Shown: positions 38,488-48,587, numbered from the stretch's first letter. The stretch is DNA of 64,000 nucleotides from Caulobacter sp. (GCA_030683005.1 JAUXMY010000031.1:89265-153264); one strand, 5' to 3'. A program made the numbers and translations. The notes: generated by a model not told the origin, from the sequence alone.

Positions 38488-38574
38488 GCTCCCCGGACCG
38501 GGCTTTGCTCTGTTCCCGATGACCGAAGGCCGGGTGTTCCGGCTTGGGACGGTCGTGTTGGGAGCAGTCGTCGC

Positions 38575-39939
38575 ATGTTCGAGTTTGGCCGTGAGTTGCG
38601 ACGTCTGTTGTCCGGTGAGCCGGTCGTCGGCGCCCAGGACGGATTGACCGGCGGCGACGCCACGCTTCTGGAACTGCTCGACCTTCATCTACTGACCAAC
38701 GAGGCGCGCGGCGCCGACATCGCCGCTGGCCGCATCGGGGCGAAGGATCGTCCCGCCCGCCTGCTGCACGCCGCCGCCTGCTGGCGCGAGGTGACCCGCC
38801 GCACCGGCGATGCTGCCGCCCTGCGCAAGGCCGCCGCCGCCGCCGAGAGCGCCGCCGACGCCTTCCGCGCCAATCATCGCCCGTCCGGCGTCGCCCGCGC
38901 CCAGGCCGAACAGGGGCTCAACGCCCTGCTGGGCGCCGACCTTTTTGGCGATGACGGCCTGACCGGCGCCGCTGAACATGTGCTGTCCGAGGCCGCCAAG
39001 GCGTCGGGCGTGGGCGCGGCCATGGCCGGCGTCGCCCTGGCCGGCCTGCGGGGCCGCGTGGCGCTCGCCGCCGGCGACGCCGCCGGCCTGGCGGTCGCGG
39101 TGGTCGATCATGAGGCGCCGCTCGCGGCTCTGGCCGCTTCGGGCCGGGTCAGCGTCTGCGCCCGTCTCGCCGTCGCCGAGTTTCGCGCCGAGCGCGCCGA
39201 CCTGCTGGCCCTGGCCGGCCTGAAACAGCGTGACATCGACATGATCGAACACGCGATCCGCGAGGCTCGGGCCGCGCTGGTCGGCCTCGACGCCGACTAT
39301 GAACCGCTGACCTATGCCCGCGTCACCGCCACGCTGGGCGCCGCCCTGTCGCTGAAGGCCGAGCTGACCGCCGAGGTCGATCCCGCCGCCGATGCGGTGG
39401 ACGCCCTGACCGCCGCGCTGGAACTGGTCACCCGCGAGCACAGCCCGCTGGACTGGGCCCGCATCCAGGCCGGTCTCGGCCAGGCGCTGATCGTGCTGGG
39501 CGAGGTCACCGACAGTCCCCGCGCCTTCGAACAGGCGACGACCTGCTTTGATCGCGCCGCGCTGGCGCTGAGGGACCAGGTGGCGCTGTCGCTCCGCGCC
39601 CGGGTCGCGGCCGGGAAGGCCCAGTCATTGGGGCGTCTCGCCGAACTGACCGGCGACCTGGCCGTTCTCGACGCCGCCGTCGCCGCCCAGAAGACCGAGC
39701 TCTGCGCCCTGCGTCCGTCGGCCGATCCGGTCGGCTGGGCGGTGGCGCAGCTGAACCTGGCCCGGCTCTACGAGATCCGCGCCGAGATCACGGGGCGGGA
39801 CGACGCCGGCCTCGCCGCCGCCGCCGTCGCCCTGGCCACCGCCTTCGACGTCTTCGCCGAGCACGGCCATCGCTCGCTCACTGACCTCGCCGACCAGGCG
39901 CTGGAGCGGCTTCGCGCGCGCCAGGCCTCGGCCCATTGA
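38575..39939 (+). CDS. Hypothetical TPR-like helical repeat protein (454 aa)
   Basis: Repeated Ala-rich helical units (YARVTATLGAALSLKAELT, DWARIQAGLGQALIVLGEVTDSPRAFEQA, VGWAVAQLNLARLYEIRAEITGRDDAGLAAA). Confidence 0.75.
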   Translation: MFEFGRELRRLLSGEPVVGAQDGLTGGDATLLELLDLHLLTNEARGADIAAGRIGAKDRPARLLHAAACWREVTRRTGDAAALRKAAAAAESAADAFRANHRPSGVARAQAEQGLNALLGADLFGDDGLTGAAEHVLSEAAKASGVGAAMAGVALAGLRGRVALAAGDAAGLAVAVVDHEAPLAALAASGRVSVCARLAVAEFRAERADLLALAGLKQRDIDMIEHAIREARAALVGLDADYEPLTYARVTATLGAALSLKAELTAEVDPAADAVDALTAALELVTREHSPLDWARIQAGLGQALIVLGEVTDSPRAFEQATTCFDRAALALRDQVALSLRARVAAGKAQSLGRLAELTGDLAVLDAAVAAQKTELCALRPSADPVGWAVAQLNLARLYEIRAEITGRDDAGLAAAAVALATAFDVFAEHGHRSLTDLADQALERLRARQASAH

Positions 39940-39960
39940 CCCGCCCGGAGTTCTGAAAGC

Positions 39961-40347
39961 GTGTTTCTCTCCCTGATCGCCGTCGCCCTCGCCGCCAACC
40001 CGGAAGCCGCCCCGGCCGAGCCCATCCTGCTGGCCGCCGCCGCCCCGCCGTCGGTGATCGCCGACCCCGACTGGGTCCGCACCCCGACCGTCGAGGAACT
40101 GATCTCGACCTTCCCCGTCGCCGCGATCGAAAAGGGCGCCTCGGGCGAAGCCGTCATTGAGTGCCAGGTGCGGTCCGGCGGCGCCCTGGACGGCTGCTAT
40201 GTCATCACCGAGCGGGGCGGCGACTACGGCTTCGGCGCCGCGACGGTCCAGCTGGCGCAGTACTTCCGCATGGCGCCGGCCAGCCAGAGCGGCGAGCCGA
40301 CCGAGGGCGCCATGGTGCGTCTGCCGATGGTGTGGAAACTGAACTAG
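39961..40347 (+). CDS. Exported stand-alone TonB C-terminal-like domain protein 1
   Basis: GTG start; GEAVIECQVRSGGALDGCYVITERGGDYGFGAATVQLAQYFRMAP...MVRLPMVWKLN. Confidence 0.8.
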   Translation: MFLSLIAVALAANPEAAPAEPILLAAAAPPSVIADPDWVRTPTVEELISTFPVAAIEKGASGEAVIECQVRSGGALDGCYVITERGGDYGFGAATVQLAQYFRMAPASQSGEPTEGAMVRLPMVWKLN

Positions 40348-40414
40348 GGCGGTAACAATGGGTTGAGTCGGGTGGGATTGCGCGCTAGCCTCGTGTCGTA
40401 GCGGAGGGTCGTGC

Positions 40415-40792
40415 GTGCTTCCAATGCTTGTTGTCCTGGCGCTGGGCGCCTCTGACCCGGCGCTTCCGGCCGCGCCTGACGTGAACCTGATCACCGATCC
40501 TCGATGGGTCGCGAGGCCATCGGGGGAGAGCCTGGCGCGCGCATACCCGCCGCAGGCTCTGCGAGACGGCATCGGCGGCCGAGGCACGATCACCTGCAGG
40601 GTCACCGCCAAGGGAAAACTGCAGGGCTGCGTGGTTGTAGAGGAATCCAGCCCGGGCTTTGGCCGGGCGGTTCTCGAACTGGCCTACTACTTCCGCATGG
40701 CGCCCCTGACCCTCGGCGGCAAGCCGGTGGACGGCGGGACTGTCCGCATCCCGCTGGTCTGGCGTCACCCCAACGATGCGCCGGCGCGTTAG
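40415..40792 (+). CDS. Exported stand-alone TonB C-terminal-like domain protein 2
   Basis: GTG start; GRGTITCRVTAKGKLQGCVVVEESSPGFGRAVLELAYYFRMAP...TVRIPLVWRHP. Confidence 0.8.
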   Translation: MLPMLVVLALGASDPALPAAPDVNLITDPRWVARPSGESLARAYPPQALRDGIGGRGTITCRVTAKGKLQGCVVVEESSPGFGRAVLELAYYFRMAPLTLGGKPVDGGTVRIPLVWRHPNDAPAR

Positions 40793-40824
40793 ACACCGGG
40801 CGCGCGGACCGGTCAGGAGGCAGG

Positions 40825-41178
40825 ATGACGGCGATTCTGTTCGTGGCGGCGCTGCTCGCCCAAGCGCCGGAGACCCCGCCGATCATTGACGGCGGCTACC
40901 GCTGGGTCCGCAAGCCGGCGATGGCTGACTTCATGCGGCTCTATCCGCCGCGCGCCCACCGGCTCGGCCAGGGTGCGAACGTCTTGATGTCCTGCAAGGT
41001 GCGGCCCGACGGCGCCCTGGATGACTGCGCCCTCGTGGACCTGAACGGCGCGGACCCGGCGTTTGGTCCGGCGACCGTGGCGCTCCAGGGCCTGTTCGAG
41101 CTGCGCGGGCCGAAGGGCGAGACCCTCCCGGGGGGCGGCGAGGTGAAGATCCCGATCGTGTGGCGAGTTACCCGCTAG
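40825..41178 (+). CDS. Exported stand-alone TonB C-terminal-like domain protein 3
   Basis: GANVLMSCKVRPDGALDDCALVDLNGADPAFGPATVALQGLFEL...EVKIPIVWRVTR. Confidence 0.8.
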   Translation: MTAILFVAALLAQAPETPPIIDGGYRWVRKPAMADFMRLYPPRAHRLGQGANVLMSCKVRPDGALDDCALVDLNGADPAFGPATVALQGLFELRGPKGETLPGGGEVKIPIVWRVTR

Positions 41179-41186
41179 ACAGCCGC

Positions 41187-41762
41187 TCAGGCCGCGTCCG
41201 CCGCCCGGCCGGACGGCGTTTCGGCCGCCGACGGCACTTCCTGGACATAGCGCTCGATGACCGCCGCGCGGCGGGCCATCTCCAGCACGGCCGGCGGGGC
41301 GTCGTCGGGAGACTCGGCGACCAGGGCGATCAGCTCGCGGGCGATGGCCTGCAGGCGCGGGGCGCTGGCGATCAGCCGGGCCTGGCGCTCGATCTTGGCC
41401 GGGTCGCGGTCGTACTCGGCCCCCGGCGTGCGCCAGCCGCCCCAGTCGGCGGGGTCGGTGACGACGATGGGATAGGTGCCGGGAAAGGGGTGGTGGGCGC
41501 AGTCGCCTTCCTGCTGCCACTTGTTCTTGGCGCGCATCAGCCGCCAGCTGTCGCCGCCGGTCCCGCCGTCAGCCTCCGCGACCTTGTCTTCGGGCTTCAG
41601 CTCATGGGCGAGGAACTCGCGGCCCAGCCCGACGTCGTAGGTGACGCGGACCGGTTCGTCGAAGCCCTTGGCCCAGATCGGAACGATCCGGTCGATGGTC
41701 GCCCAGGCTCCGACACTGTCGACCCAGACCTTCTGGTTCTTCTGGAAAACGGCCTTCGCCAT
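41187..41762 (-). CDS. Conserved hypothetical protein (191 aa)
   Basis: MAKAVFQKNQKVWVDSVGAWATIDRIVPIWAKGFDEPVRVTYDVGLGREFLAHEL...; well-formed ORF convergent with preceding gene. Confidence 0.75.
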   Translation of the reverse strand: MAKAVFQKNQKVWVDSVGAWATIDRIVPIWAKGFDEPVRVTYDVGLGREFLAHELKPEDKVAEADGGTGGDSWRLMRAKNKWQQEGDCAHHPFPGTYPIVVTDPADWGGWRTPGAEYDRDPAKIERQARLIASAPRLQAIARELIALVAESPDDAPPAVLEMARRAAVIERYVQEVPSAAETPSGRAADAA

Positions 41763-41901
41763 GCGCCCGCGCCATCAATCAATCCAACGCCGCATAAGAA
41801 CCTGAATTCATTGACGCGAGGTCAATCTTTCCCCCGGCGCAAACCCGTCTACATTGGCCTTCGACAAGACGCGCGCGATCAGAGCGCGGCGGGAGGATGC
41901 C

Positions 41902-43017
41902 GTGAACTTCGACTATTCGGACGACCAGAAATTCCTGAAGAACGAGGCGCGCAAGTTCCTCGATGCCCATAGCACCAGCGCGGCTGTCCGCGCCGTGCTC
42001 AACGACGATGCCGTGTCCTACGACAAGGCCCTGTGGAAGGGCGTCGCCGAACAGGGCTGGCTCGGCGCCGCGATCCCGGAGGAGTTCGGCGGCCTGGGCC
42101 TTGGCCACGTCGAGCTGTGCGCCATCGCCGAGGAGCTCGGGCGCTCGGTGGCCCCGATCCCCTTCGCCTCGACGGTCTACTTCGTGGCTGAAGCGCTGAT
42201 GCTGGCCGGGAGCGACGAGCAGAAGGCCGACCTGCTGCCCAAGATCGCCGCCGGCGAGATCATCGGCTGCTACGCCACCTCCGAAGGCCCGGGCGTCGTC
42301 GACGCCAGGTCCCTGACCTGCAAGGTCGAGGGCGACAGGCTGACCGGCGTGAAGATCCCGGTGACCGATGGCGACATCGCCGATGTCGCCCTGGTCCTGG
42401 CCAGCGAAGGCGGCAAGCCGACGCTGTTTCTCGTTGATCTGAACGGCGAGGGCGTCGCCCGCGAGACCCTGAAAAGCCTCGATCCGACCCGCGGCGTGGC
42501 CAAGCTGACCTTCAGCGGCGCCCCGGCCAGGCGCGTCGGCGCGGCGGGCGATGGCCTGAGCATCAGCGAGCAGGTCTTCGACCGCGCCGCCGTGCTGCTG
42601 GCCTTCGAACAGACCGGCGGCGCCGACAAGTGCCTGGAAATGGCCAAGCAGTACTCGCTCGAGCGCTACGCCTTCGGGCGGGTGATCGGCGGCTACCAGG
42701 CCATCAAGCACAAGCTGGCCGACATGTACGTCAAGAACGAGGTCGCCCGATCCAACGCCTACTACGGCGCCTGGGCCCTCAACACCAACGCCGCGGAGCT
42801 GCCGGTGGCGGCCGCCGCGGCCCGGATCGCGGCCAGCGAAGCCTACTGGTTCGCCTCCAAGGAAAACATCCAGACCCACGGCGGCATGGGCTTCACCTGG
42901 GAGGTGGACTGCCACCTCTACTACCGCCGCTCACGCCAGCTGGCCCTCGTCGCCCACGCGCCGAAGGTCTGGAAGGAACGGCTGGTCAGCCAGCTCGAAC
43001 GCAGGAACGCCGCGTAA
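41902..43017 (+). CDS. Acyl-CoA dehydrogenase
   Basis: GTG start MNFDYSDDQKFLKNEARKFLDAHS; ALWKGVAEQGWLGAAIPEEFGGLGLGHVELCAIAEELGRSVAPIPF; QTHGGMGFTWEVDCHLYYRRSRQ. Confidence 0.95.
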   Translation: MNFDYSDDQKFLKNEARKFLDAHSTSAAVRAVLNDDAVSYDKALWKGVAEQGWLGAAIPEEFGGLGLGHVELCAIAEELGRSVAPIPFASTVYFVAEALMLAGSDEQKADLLPKIAAGEIIGCYATSEGPGVVDARSLTCKVEGDRLTGVKIPVTDGDIADVALVLASEGGKPTLFLVDLNGEGVARETLKSLDPTRGVAKLTFSGAPARRVGAAGDGLSISEQVFDRAAVLLAFEQTGGADKCLEMAKQYSLERYAFGRVIGGYQAIKHKLADMYVKNEVARSNAYYGAWALNTNAAELPVAAAAARIAASEAYWFASKENIQTHGGMGFTWEVDCHLYYRRSRQLALVAHAPKVWKERLVSQLERRNAA

Positions 43018-43036
43018 GCGGACGGGAGAAAAGATC

Positions 43037-44269
43037 ATGGATTTCAACGACTCCCCCGAAGAAGCCGCCTACCGCGAAGCCGCTCGCGCCTGGCTGGAAA
43101 AGAACGCCGCCGAGCACAAGGGTGGCGCCAGCGCCAACGGCCGCCGGCCCAACAGCCCCGAGCACATGGCCATGGCCAAGTCCTGGCAGGCCAAGAAGGC
43201 CGACGCCGGCTACGCCTGCATCACCTGGCCCAAGGAGTGGGGCGGGGCCGGCGGCACGCCGATCCAGTCCGTCATCTTCGGCCAGGAAGAGGCCAAGGTC
43301 GGCGTCAACTACGGCTACTTCACCATCGGCCTCGGGATGTGCGTCCCGACCGTGATGGCCTTCGCCGACGCCGACACCAAGACCCGCTTCGTCAAGCCGG
43401 CGATGCGCGGCGAGGAAATCTGGTGCCAGCTGTTCTCCGAACCGGCCGGCGGCTCCGACGTCGCCGCCTCGCGCACCCGCGCGGTTCAGCAGGCTGACGG
43501 CGACTGGGTGATCAACGGCCAGAAGGTCTGGACCACCGGCGCCCAGTACTGCGACTACGGCATCCTGCTGGTCCGCACCGACCCTGACGTGCCCAAGCAC
43601 AAGGGCATGACCATGTTCTGGATCGACATGCATGATCCGGCCGTGGAGGTCCGCCCGATCCACCAGGCCAGCGGCGGCAGCGAGTTCAACGAGGTCTACT
43701 TCACCGATCTGCGGGTGAAGGACAGCCAGCGCCTCGGCAATGTCGGCGACGGCTGGAAGGTGGCGCTGGTCACCCTGATGAACGAGCGTCTCGCGGTCGG
43801 CGGCTCTTCGGGCCCTGACTACAAGACCATCATGGAGCTGGCCCGCCAGACCGACACCGTTGGCGGCTCGGCGATGAAGGACGGCGGCTTCCGCGAGAAG
43901 CTGGCCGACTGGTACGTCGCGGCCGAGGGCCTGAAGATGACCCGCTTCCGCACCATGACGGCCCTGTCGCGCGGCCAGACGCCGGGCGCCGAGAGCTCGA
44001 TCGGCAAGATCATCGCCGCCAACCAGATGCAGGAGATGAGCAACTACGGCGTCGAGATGGAAGACCAGTACGGCATCCTGGTCGATCCCGCCGAAGCCCC
44101 GATGCAGGCCGCCTTCCAGCAAAGCCTGCTGTGGGCTCCCGGCCTGCGCATCGCCGGGGGCACCGACGAGATCCTGAAGAACATCATCGCCGAACGCGTC
44201 CTGGGCCTGCCCGGCGACGTGCGCGTCGACAAGGATGTCGCCTTCAAGGACGTCCCGTCGGGTCGCTAG
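43037..44269 (+). CDS. Acyl-CoA dehydrogenase
   Basis: EIWCQLFSEPAGGSDVAASRTRAVQQADGDWVINGQKVWTTGAQYCDYGILLVRT; GGTDEILKNIIAERVLGLPGD. Confidence 0.96.
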   Translation: MDFNDSPEEAAYREAARAWLEKNAAEHKGGASANGRRPNSPEHMAMAKSWQAKKADAGYACITWPKEWGGAGGTPIQSVIFGQEEAKVGVNYGYFTIGLGMCVPTVMAFADADTKTRFVKPAMRGEEIWCQLFSEPAGGSDVAASRTRAVQQADGDWVINGQKVWTTGAQYCDYGILLVRTDPDVPKHKGMTMFWIDMHDPAVEVRPIHQASGGSEFNEVYFTDLRVKDSQRLGNVGDGWKVALVTLMNERLAVGGSSGPDYKTIMELARQTDTVGGSAMKDGGFREKLADWYVAAEGLKMTRFRTMTALSRGQTPGAESSIGKIIAANQMQEMSNYGVEMEDQYGILVDPAEAPMQAAFQQSLLWAPGLRIAGGTDEILKNIIAERVLGLPGDVRVDKDVAFKDVPSGR

Positions 44270-44290
44270 GCCGGCACGGGAGACCTGCGC

Positions 44291-44315
44291 GGAGGCGGCC
44301 TTCACGGCCGCCTCC
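44291..44315 (+). terminator. Hairpin after acyl-CoA dehydrogenase gene
   Basis: GGAGGCGGCC-ttcac-GGCCGCCTCC perfect 10-bp stem, then gttcgcatttt. Confidence 0.7.
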
Positions 44316-44337
44316 GTTCGCATTTTCGGGAGGCATC

Positions 44338-44589
44338 TTGTCCGTCACCCTCATCGGCCTCGTCGCGGCGGCCTGCACGACGCTTGCCTTCCTGCCCCAG
44401 GCCATCAAGACCTGGCGCACCCGCTCGACCGGCGACCTGTCGTTGCCGATGTTCCTGCTGATGACCTTCGGCGTCGCGCTGTGGATGATCTACGGCCTGG
44501 TTCTGCGCGACTGGCCGCTGATCATCGGCAACGGCTTCACGCTGCTGCTCTCCGGCTCGATCCTGTACTGCAAGCTGCGCTACCGCTGA
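44338..44589 (+). CDS. SemiSWEET-family sugar transporter
   Basis: TTG start; LSVTLIGLVAAACTTLAFLPQAIKTWRTRSTGDLSLPMFLLMTFGVALWMIYGLVLRDWPLIIGNGFTLLLSGSILYCKLRYR. Confidence 0.9.
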   Translation: MSVTLIGLVAAACTTLAFLPQAIKTWRTRSTGDLSLPMFLLMTFGVALWMIYGLVLRDWPLIIGNGFTLLLSGSILYCKLRYR

Positions 44590-44596
44590 GGCCCCG

Positions 44597-46402
44597 CTAC
44601 TCCGCCGCCGTCCGCTCCGCCCGTTGCTCGCTGGGCTTGTCGGCCCGGGCCAGGTTGAAGGCGGCGTTGATCAGGCCGATGTGGCTGAAGGCCTGCGGGA
44701 AGTTACCGACCTGGCGCCCAAGGTGCGGGTCATACTCCTCGGCCAGCAGTCCGACGTCGTTGCGGATCGACAGCAGCCGCTCGAACAGCGCCTCGGCGTC
44801 ATCGCGGCGCCCAAGCAGCACATAGGCGTTCACCAGCCAGAAGCTGCAGGCCAGGAACGCCCCTTCGCCCGGCGGCAGGCCGTCATCGACGCGCCGGGTG
44901 TCATACCGCAGCACGAACCCGTCGCGCAGCAGATCCTGCTCGACCGCCGCCACCGTGCCGATGAAGCGAGGATCGTCGGGCGCCACGAAGCCGAGCTCGG
45001 CCAGCAGCAGCAGGCTGGCGTCCAGGCTCTTGCCGCCATAGGCGCGCACGAAGGTCCCGCGCTGCGCGTCGAAGCCCTTCTCCATGATGTCGGCGCGGAT
45101 CTCCTCGCGCAGCGCCCGCCAGCGGTCGCCGTCGCCGGGCAGGCCGTAGTGCTCCACCGCCTTTACCGCACGGTCGATGGCCACCCAGGCCATGACCTTG
45201 GAGAAGGTGTAGTGCTTGCGCTCGGACCGGTCCTCCCAGATGCCGTCGTCAGGCTGGGTCCAGACCTTGGCGACATGGTCGGTCAGCGCCTTCTCGACCA
45301 GCCAGGCCGCCTCGTTGCCGGTCAGGCCGCCGCGCCGCGCCTGGTGCAGGCTGTCGGCGAGCTCGCCATAGACGTCGAGCTGGAACTGGGTCGAGGCGGC
45401 ATTGCCGATCCGCACGGGTTTCGAGCCCTCGTAGCCGGACAGCCAGTCGACCTCCCACTCGGTCAGCCGCCGCTCGCCGCCCACGCCGTACATGATGCGC
45501 ATGTCGGCCGGCGATCCCGCCACCGCGCGCAGCAGCCAGTCCCGCCAGGCCTGGGCCTCGTCGTAGTAGCCGGCGTTCATCAGGGCCAGCAGGGTCAGGG
45601 TGGCGTCCCGGATCCAGCAGTAGCGGTAGTCCCAGTTGCGCGGGCCGCCGATCTGCTCGGGCAGGGAGGTGGTCGCCGCCGCCACCACGCCGCCGGTCGG
45701 GGCGTGGGTCAGGGCCTTCAGCGTAATCAGCGAGCGGCGGATCGGCTCGGCCCAGCGGCCGGAGACGTCGCCCCGCGCGCTCCAGTCGGACCAGAAATGC
45801 TCGGTGTCGGCCAACGCCTGCCGGGGGCTGGTGGCGCTGGGCAGCGGACCGTGCGACGGCGCCCAGGTCAGGGTGAAGGGCGTGGTCTCGCCCGCCGACA
45901 CCGTGAACTCGGCCAGCAGCCGGCCGTGGTCCTCGCGGATGCCGACCGGCGTGCGCAGCAGCACCATGTCCGGCCCGGCGATCGAGCGGTGGGCCCCGCC
46001 CTCGGTGCGCTGGATCCACGGCCGAACGGCGCCGTAGCCGAAGCGCAGGATCAGCTCGGAGCGGAAGCGGACCGTGCCCCATTCGCCGTGAACCAGCCGC
46101 ACCAGCTCCGGCGCCTTGCCGCGCGGCGGCATGAAGTCGATCAGCGTCGCCGCCCCGTCCTCGGTCTCGATCCGGGTCTCGAGGATCAGGGTGTCGGGCC
46201 GGTAGCGCCGGGTGACGGTCGCGCCCTCGCCGACGGCCTCGATCAGCCAACGCCCGTTACCCTCCTCGCCCAGCAGGGCGGCGAAACAGGCGTCTGAATC
46301 AAACCTTGGCCAGCACAGCCAGTCGATGGAGCCGTCGCGCCCGACCAGGGCGCAGGATTCACAGTCGCCGATCAGGGCGTAGTCTTCGATCTTTTGTCGC
46401 AT
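44597..46402 (-). CDS. Glycoside hydrolase family 15 protein (glucoamylase/trehalase-like)
   Basis: MRQKIEDYALIGDCESCALVGRDGSIDWLCWPRFDSDACFAALLG; GGPRNWDYRYCWIRDATLTLLALMNAGYYDEA. Confidence 0.95.
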   Translation of the reverse strand: MRQKIEDYALIGDCESCALVGRDGSIDWLCWPRFDSDACFAALLGEEGNGRWLIEAVGEGATVTRRYRPDTLILETRIETEDGAATLIDFMPPRGKAPELVRLVHGEWGTVRFRSELILRFGYGAVRPWIQRTEGGAHRSIAGPDMVLLRTPVGIREDHGRLLAEFTVSAGETTPFTLTWAPSHGPLPSATSPRQALADTEHFWSDWSARGDVSGRWAEPIRRSLITLKALTHAPTGGVVAAATTSLPEQIGGPRNWDYRYCWIRDATLTLLALMNAGYYDEAQAWRDWLLRAVAGSPADMRIMYGVGGERRLTEWEVDWLSGYEGSKPVRIGNAASTQFQLDVYGELADSLHQARRGGLTGNEAAWLVEKALTDHVAKVWTQPDDGIWEDRSERKHYTFSKVMAWVAIDRAVKAVEHYGLPGDGDRWRALREEIRADIMEKGFDAQRGTFVRAYGGKSLDASLLLLAELGFVAPDDPRFIGTVAAVEQDLLRDGFVLRYDTRRVDDGLPPGEGAFLACSFWLVNAYVLLGRRDDAEALFERLLSIRNDVGLLAEEYDPHLGRQVGNFPQAFSHIGLINAAFNLARADKPSEQRAERTAAE

Positions 46403-46575
46403 GCTCGACACTAACCCATTTGGCCGGGGCATGTTCCGGGGAAGGCGGCATGTACCGGCGCAGCGGGTGCGCGTCCCTGCGGGACATGATGAGTCAGAGA
46501 AGCGTGTGGGCGGGTTCCACCGAAGTCTGCAACGGGTGGATCAAACGCTGGCGTCGACAGGCCTCAAGAGCGGGA

Positions 46576-46872
46576 TCACTCGTGTTCGCCATCAACACGA
46601 CGGCCGGACATGACCTTGAACACACCGGGCTTCAGGTTCGCCGTTGTGTAAGTTGCGACCGTGATGGCGACAGCGGCTATCAGAACGGCGTGTCCAACAA
46701 TACTTGCCGCCATGAAGGTGTAACTGCCGATGGCGACCGAGAAGCAGACGGCCCACATGAACCCCAATGCCTGGAGCACATACTGACGGATAGCGACGTC
46801 AGGGATATTGCGAAGCGGGCTAACATGATGGTTGAACAAATAGTTCCAGGCGAAAACAATCGTTCGTTGCAT
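46576..46872 (-). CDS. Small membrane protein, putative
   Basis: 98 aa with about two TM helices (YVLQALGFMWAVCFSVAIGSYTF, GHAVLIAAVAITVATYT). Confidence 0.55.
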   Translation of the reverse strand: MQRTIVFAWNYLFNHHVSPLRNIPDVAIRQYVLQALGFMWAVCFSVAIGSYTFMAASIVGHAVLIAAVAITVATYTTANLKPGVFKVMSGRRVDGEHE

Positions 46873-47140
46873 CGTTGAATATCCTTAATCATGGGCCCGG
46901 CGTCGTAATGCGATGGCGAAGTTCGGGACCATCGAAAGGTGATTGCAGATCAACCAGGCGGTTTTCATCAATCTCACTGAGGTCGACTACGCCTCCAGAT
47001 GCGCGATTGGATCACCGTCACGGAAACTGAGGCAGGAAAAGGGGGCGTATATTCATTCTCGACGGTGACAGCGCGCCCTCTCCCGCCGAACGGACTTTCA
47101 GACCCCGCGGCCCTGAACCGAGATCGCCCCTCGTTCATGA

Positions 47141-48094
47141 TCAGCCGCCGGCCGGGGCGAAGGCTGCGCGGTAGAAGGCCCAGTGCCGGTCGCCCAGGGC
47201 GGTCAACACCCCGATCGGGTCGTGGCCGACGCCGGGCAGGACGATCCAGTCGTGAGGGATTCCCAGACGCGTCAGATGGGCGTGGAAGTCGCGGTTGTTC
47301 TGCAGGGTCTCGTCCTGGTCTCCAATGACCAGGCGCAGGCGCGAGCCCCGGGCGAGGGTGGCGGCGTTCTGTTCCGCGTAGCGGCGCGGGCTCACCGCCC
47401 GGAAGCGGTCCTGATCGCCGCCGTAAACGTCCCGGAGCAGATCTTCGGCCTGGACCCGGCTGGCGCGCGGGGTCCGGTCCAGGGTCTCCTGCATCGGCCC
47501 GGCGCCCATCACCGACACATTGCGGAACAGTTCCGGATAGAGGAATCCGAAGCGCGCCGCGCCGTACCCGCCCATGCTGAAGCCGTCGAGCAGGCGGCCC
47601 TCCCGGGTGGCGATCGTCCGCCAGTTTGCATCGATGTGGGGCCGGAGCTCGTGGACGATGACGGTTTCCAGCGGCGCCCGGCCGTTCGCCCAGTCGACAT
47701 ACATCCCCATCCGCAGGCCGTTGACGAAGACCACAAGGAAGGGCGGCGCCCGACCCGCTGCGATGGCCTCGTCGAAAAGCGCGGACAGGCGGGCGATGCC
47801 CGAGACTCCGCCGCCGGAGCCGTGCAGCCAGTAGACAACCGGGAACCGCCGGGTTGGGTCGGCGGCATAGGCCGGAGGCGTGTAGATGTGAAAACTGACC
47901 TCCGTCGCCGCCGCCCGGCTCTGGAAGGTGTGGAAGGACAGGCCGGGTCCTTTGACCGCCGCCGTGACCCACTGCAGCGGAGGCGCAGGCGCCGTCCCTC
48001 CGGGGCGCGCGGTGGATCTGCCTTGAGCCGTTCCTCCGGCAGCGAGACCGGCGAGGGAAGCGCCAAGGGTCAGAAGATATCTTCGCCGGTTCAT
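47141..48094 (-). CDS. Alpha/beta-hydrolase esterase with Tat-like signal
   Basis: MNRRRYLLTLGASLAGLAAG; FPVVYWLHGSGGGVSG; DGFSMGGYGAARFGFLYPELF; PGVGHDPIGVL. Confidence 0.9.
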   Translation of the reverse strand: MNRRRYLLTLGASLAGLAAGGTAQGRSTARPGGTAPAPPLQWVTAAVKGPGLSFHTFQSRAAATEVSFHIYTPPAYAADPTRRFPVVYWLHGSGGGVSGIARLSALFDEAIAAGRAPPFLVVFVNGLRMGMYVDWANGRAPLETVIVHELRPHIDANWRTIATREGRLLDGFSMGGYGAARFGFLYPELFRNVSVMGAGPMQETLDRTPRASRVQAEDLLRDVYGGDQDRFRAVSPRRYAEQNAATLARGSRLRLVIGDQDETLQNNRDFHAHLTRLGIPHDWIVLPGVGHDPIGVLTALGDRHWAFYRAAFAPAGG

Positions 48095-48186
48095 CGGTCT
48101 GGACCTTGGGATCAGCCTACACGTCTTCTTCAAACCGTGCGGTCGGCGAATCCGTCGCCGGGTCTGATCGAAACAAGAAACGCCCG

Positions 48187-48214
48187 GGGGACACGCACTG
48201 AAGTGCATGTCCCC
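48187..48214. repeat. REP-like hairpin
   Basis: GGGGACACGCACT-ga-AGTGCATGTCCCC, 13-bp arms with a single mismatch. Confidence 0.65.
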
Positions 48215-48587
48215 GAGCGGGGCCTGCCGCGCGCCCTTTCTTCCGGAAGGGACCCCTCCTTCAATCTCATGCGGGCCAGCGTGCCGGACGGTTCAGGTCC
48301 GTCAAGGACGGGCCGCGGGCCCGCCGCGACGCGGCCGCGCGGAGCGCGGTGTCGGCGGACTGACCTGGACCGCCCGGCGACCGTCTCGGCAAGAGATGAA
48401 GGGGGTGGTGTGGGGCACGATAAAGAGAGTGCGTCCCCGTTTCGATTTGGACTATGTTCCGATTGAGTTGGCGGTGCTTAGCAAGCCATGCTGGCCGAGA
48501 CGCGAGCGCTGAAGAGGGTGTGCGGCTGGTTGCCCCTCGTTATTCAGAGCGCCATACCGGTAGATGCCCATGCGCTACGAGTGATCG

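Noticed and set aside
44624-46297. 557-aa + ORF
   Set aside because: Antisense to GH15 gene.
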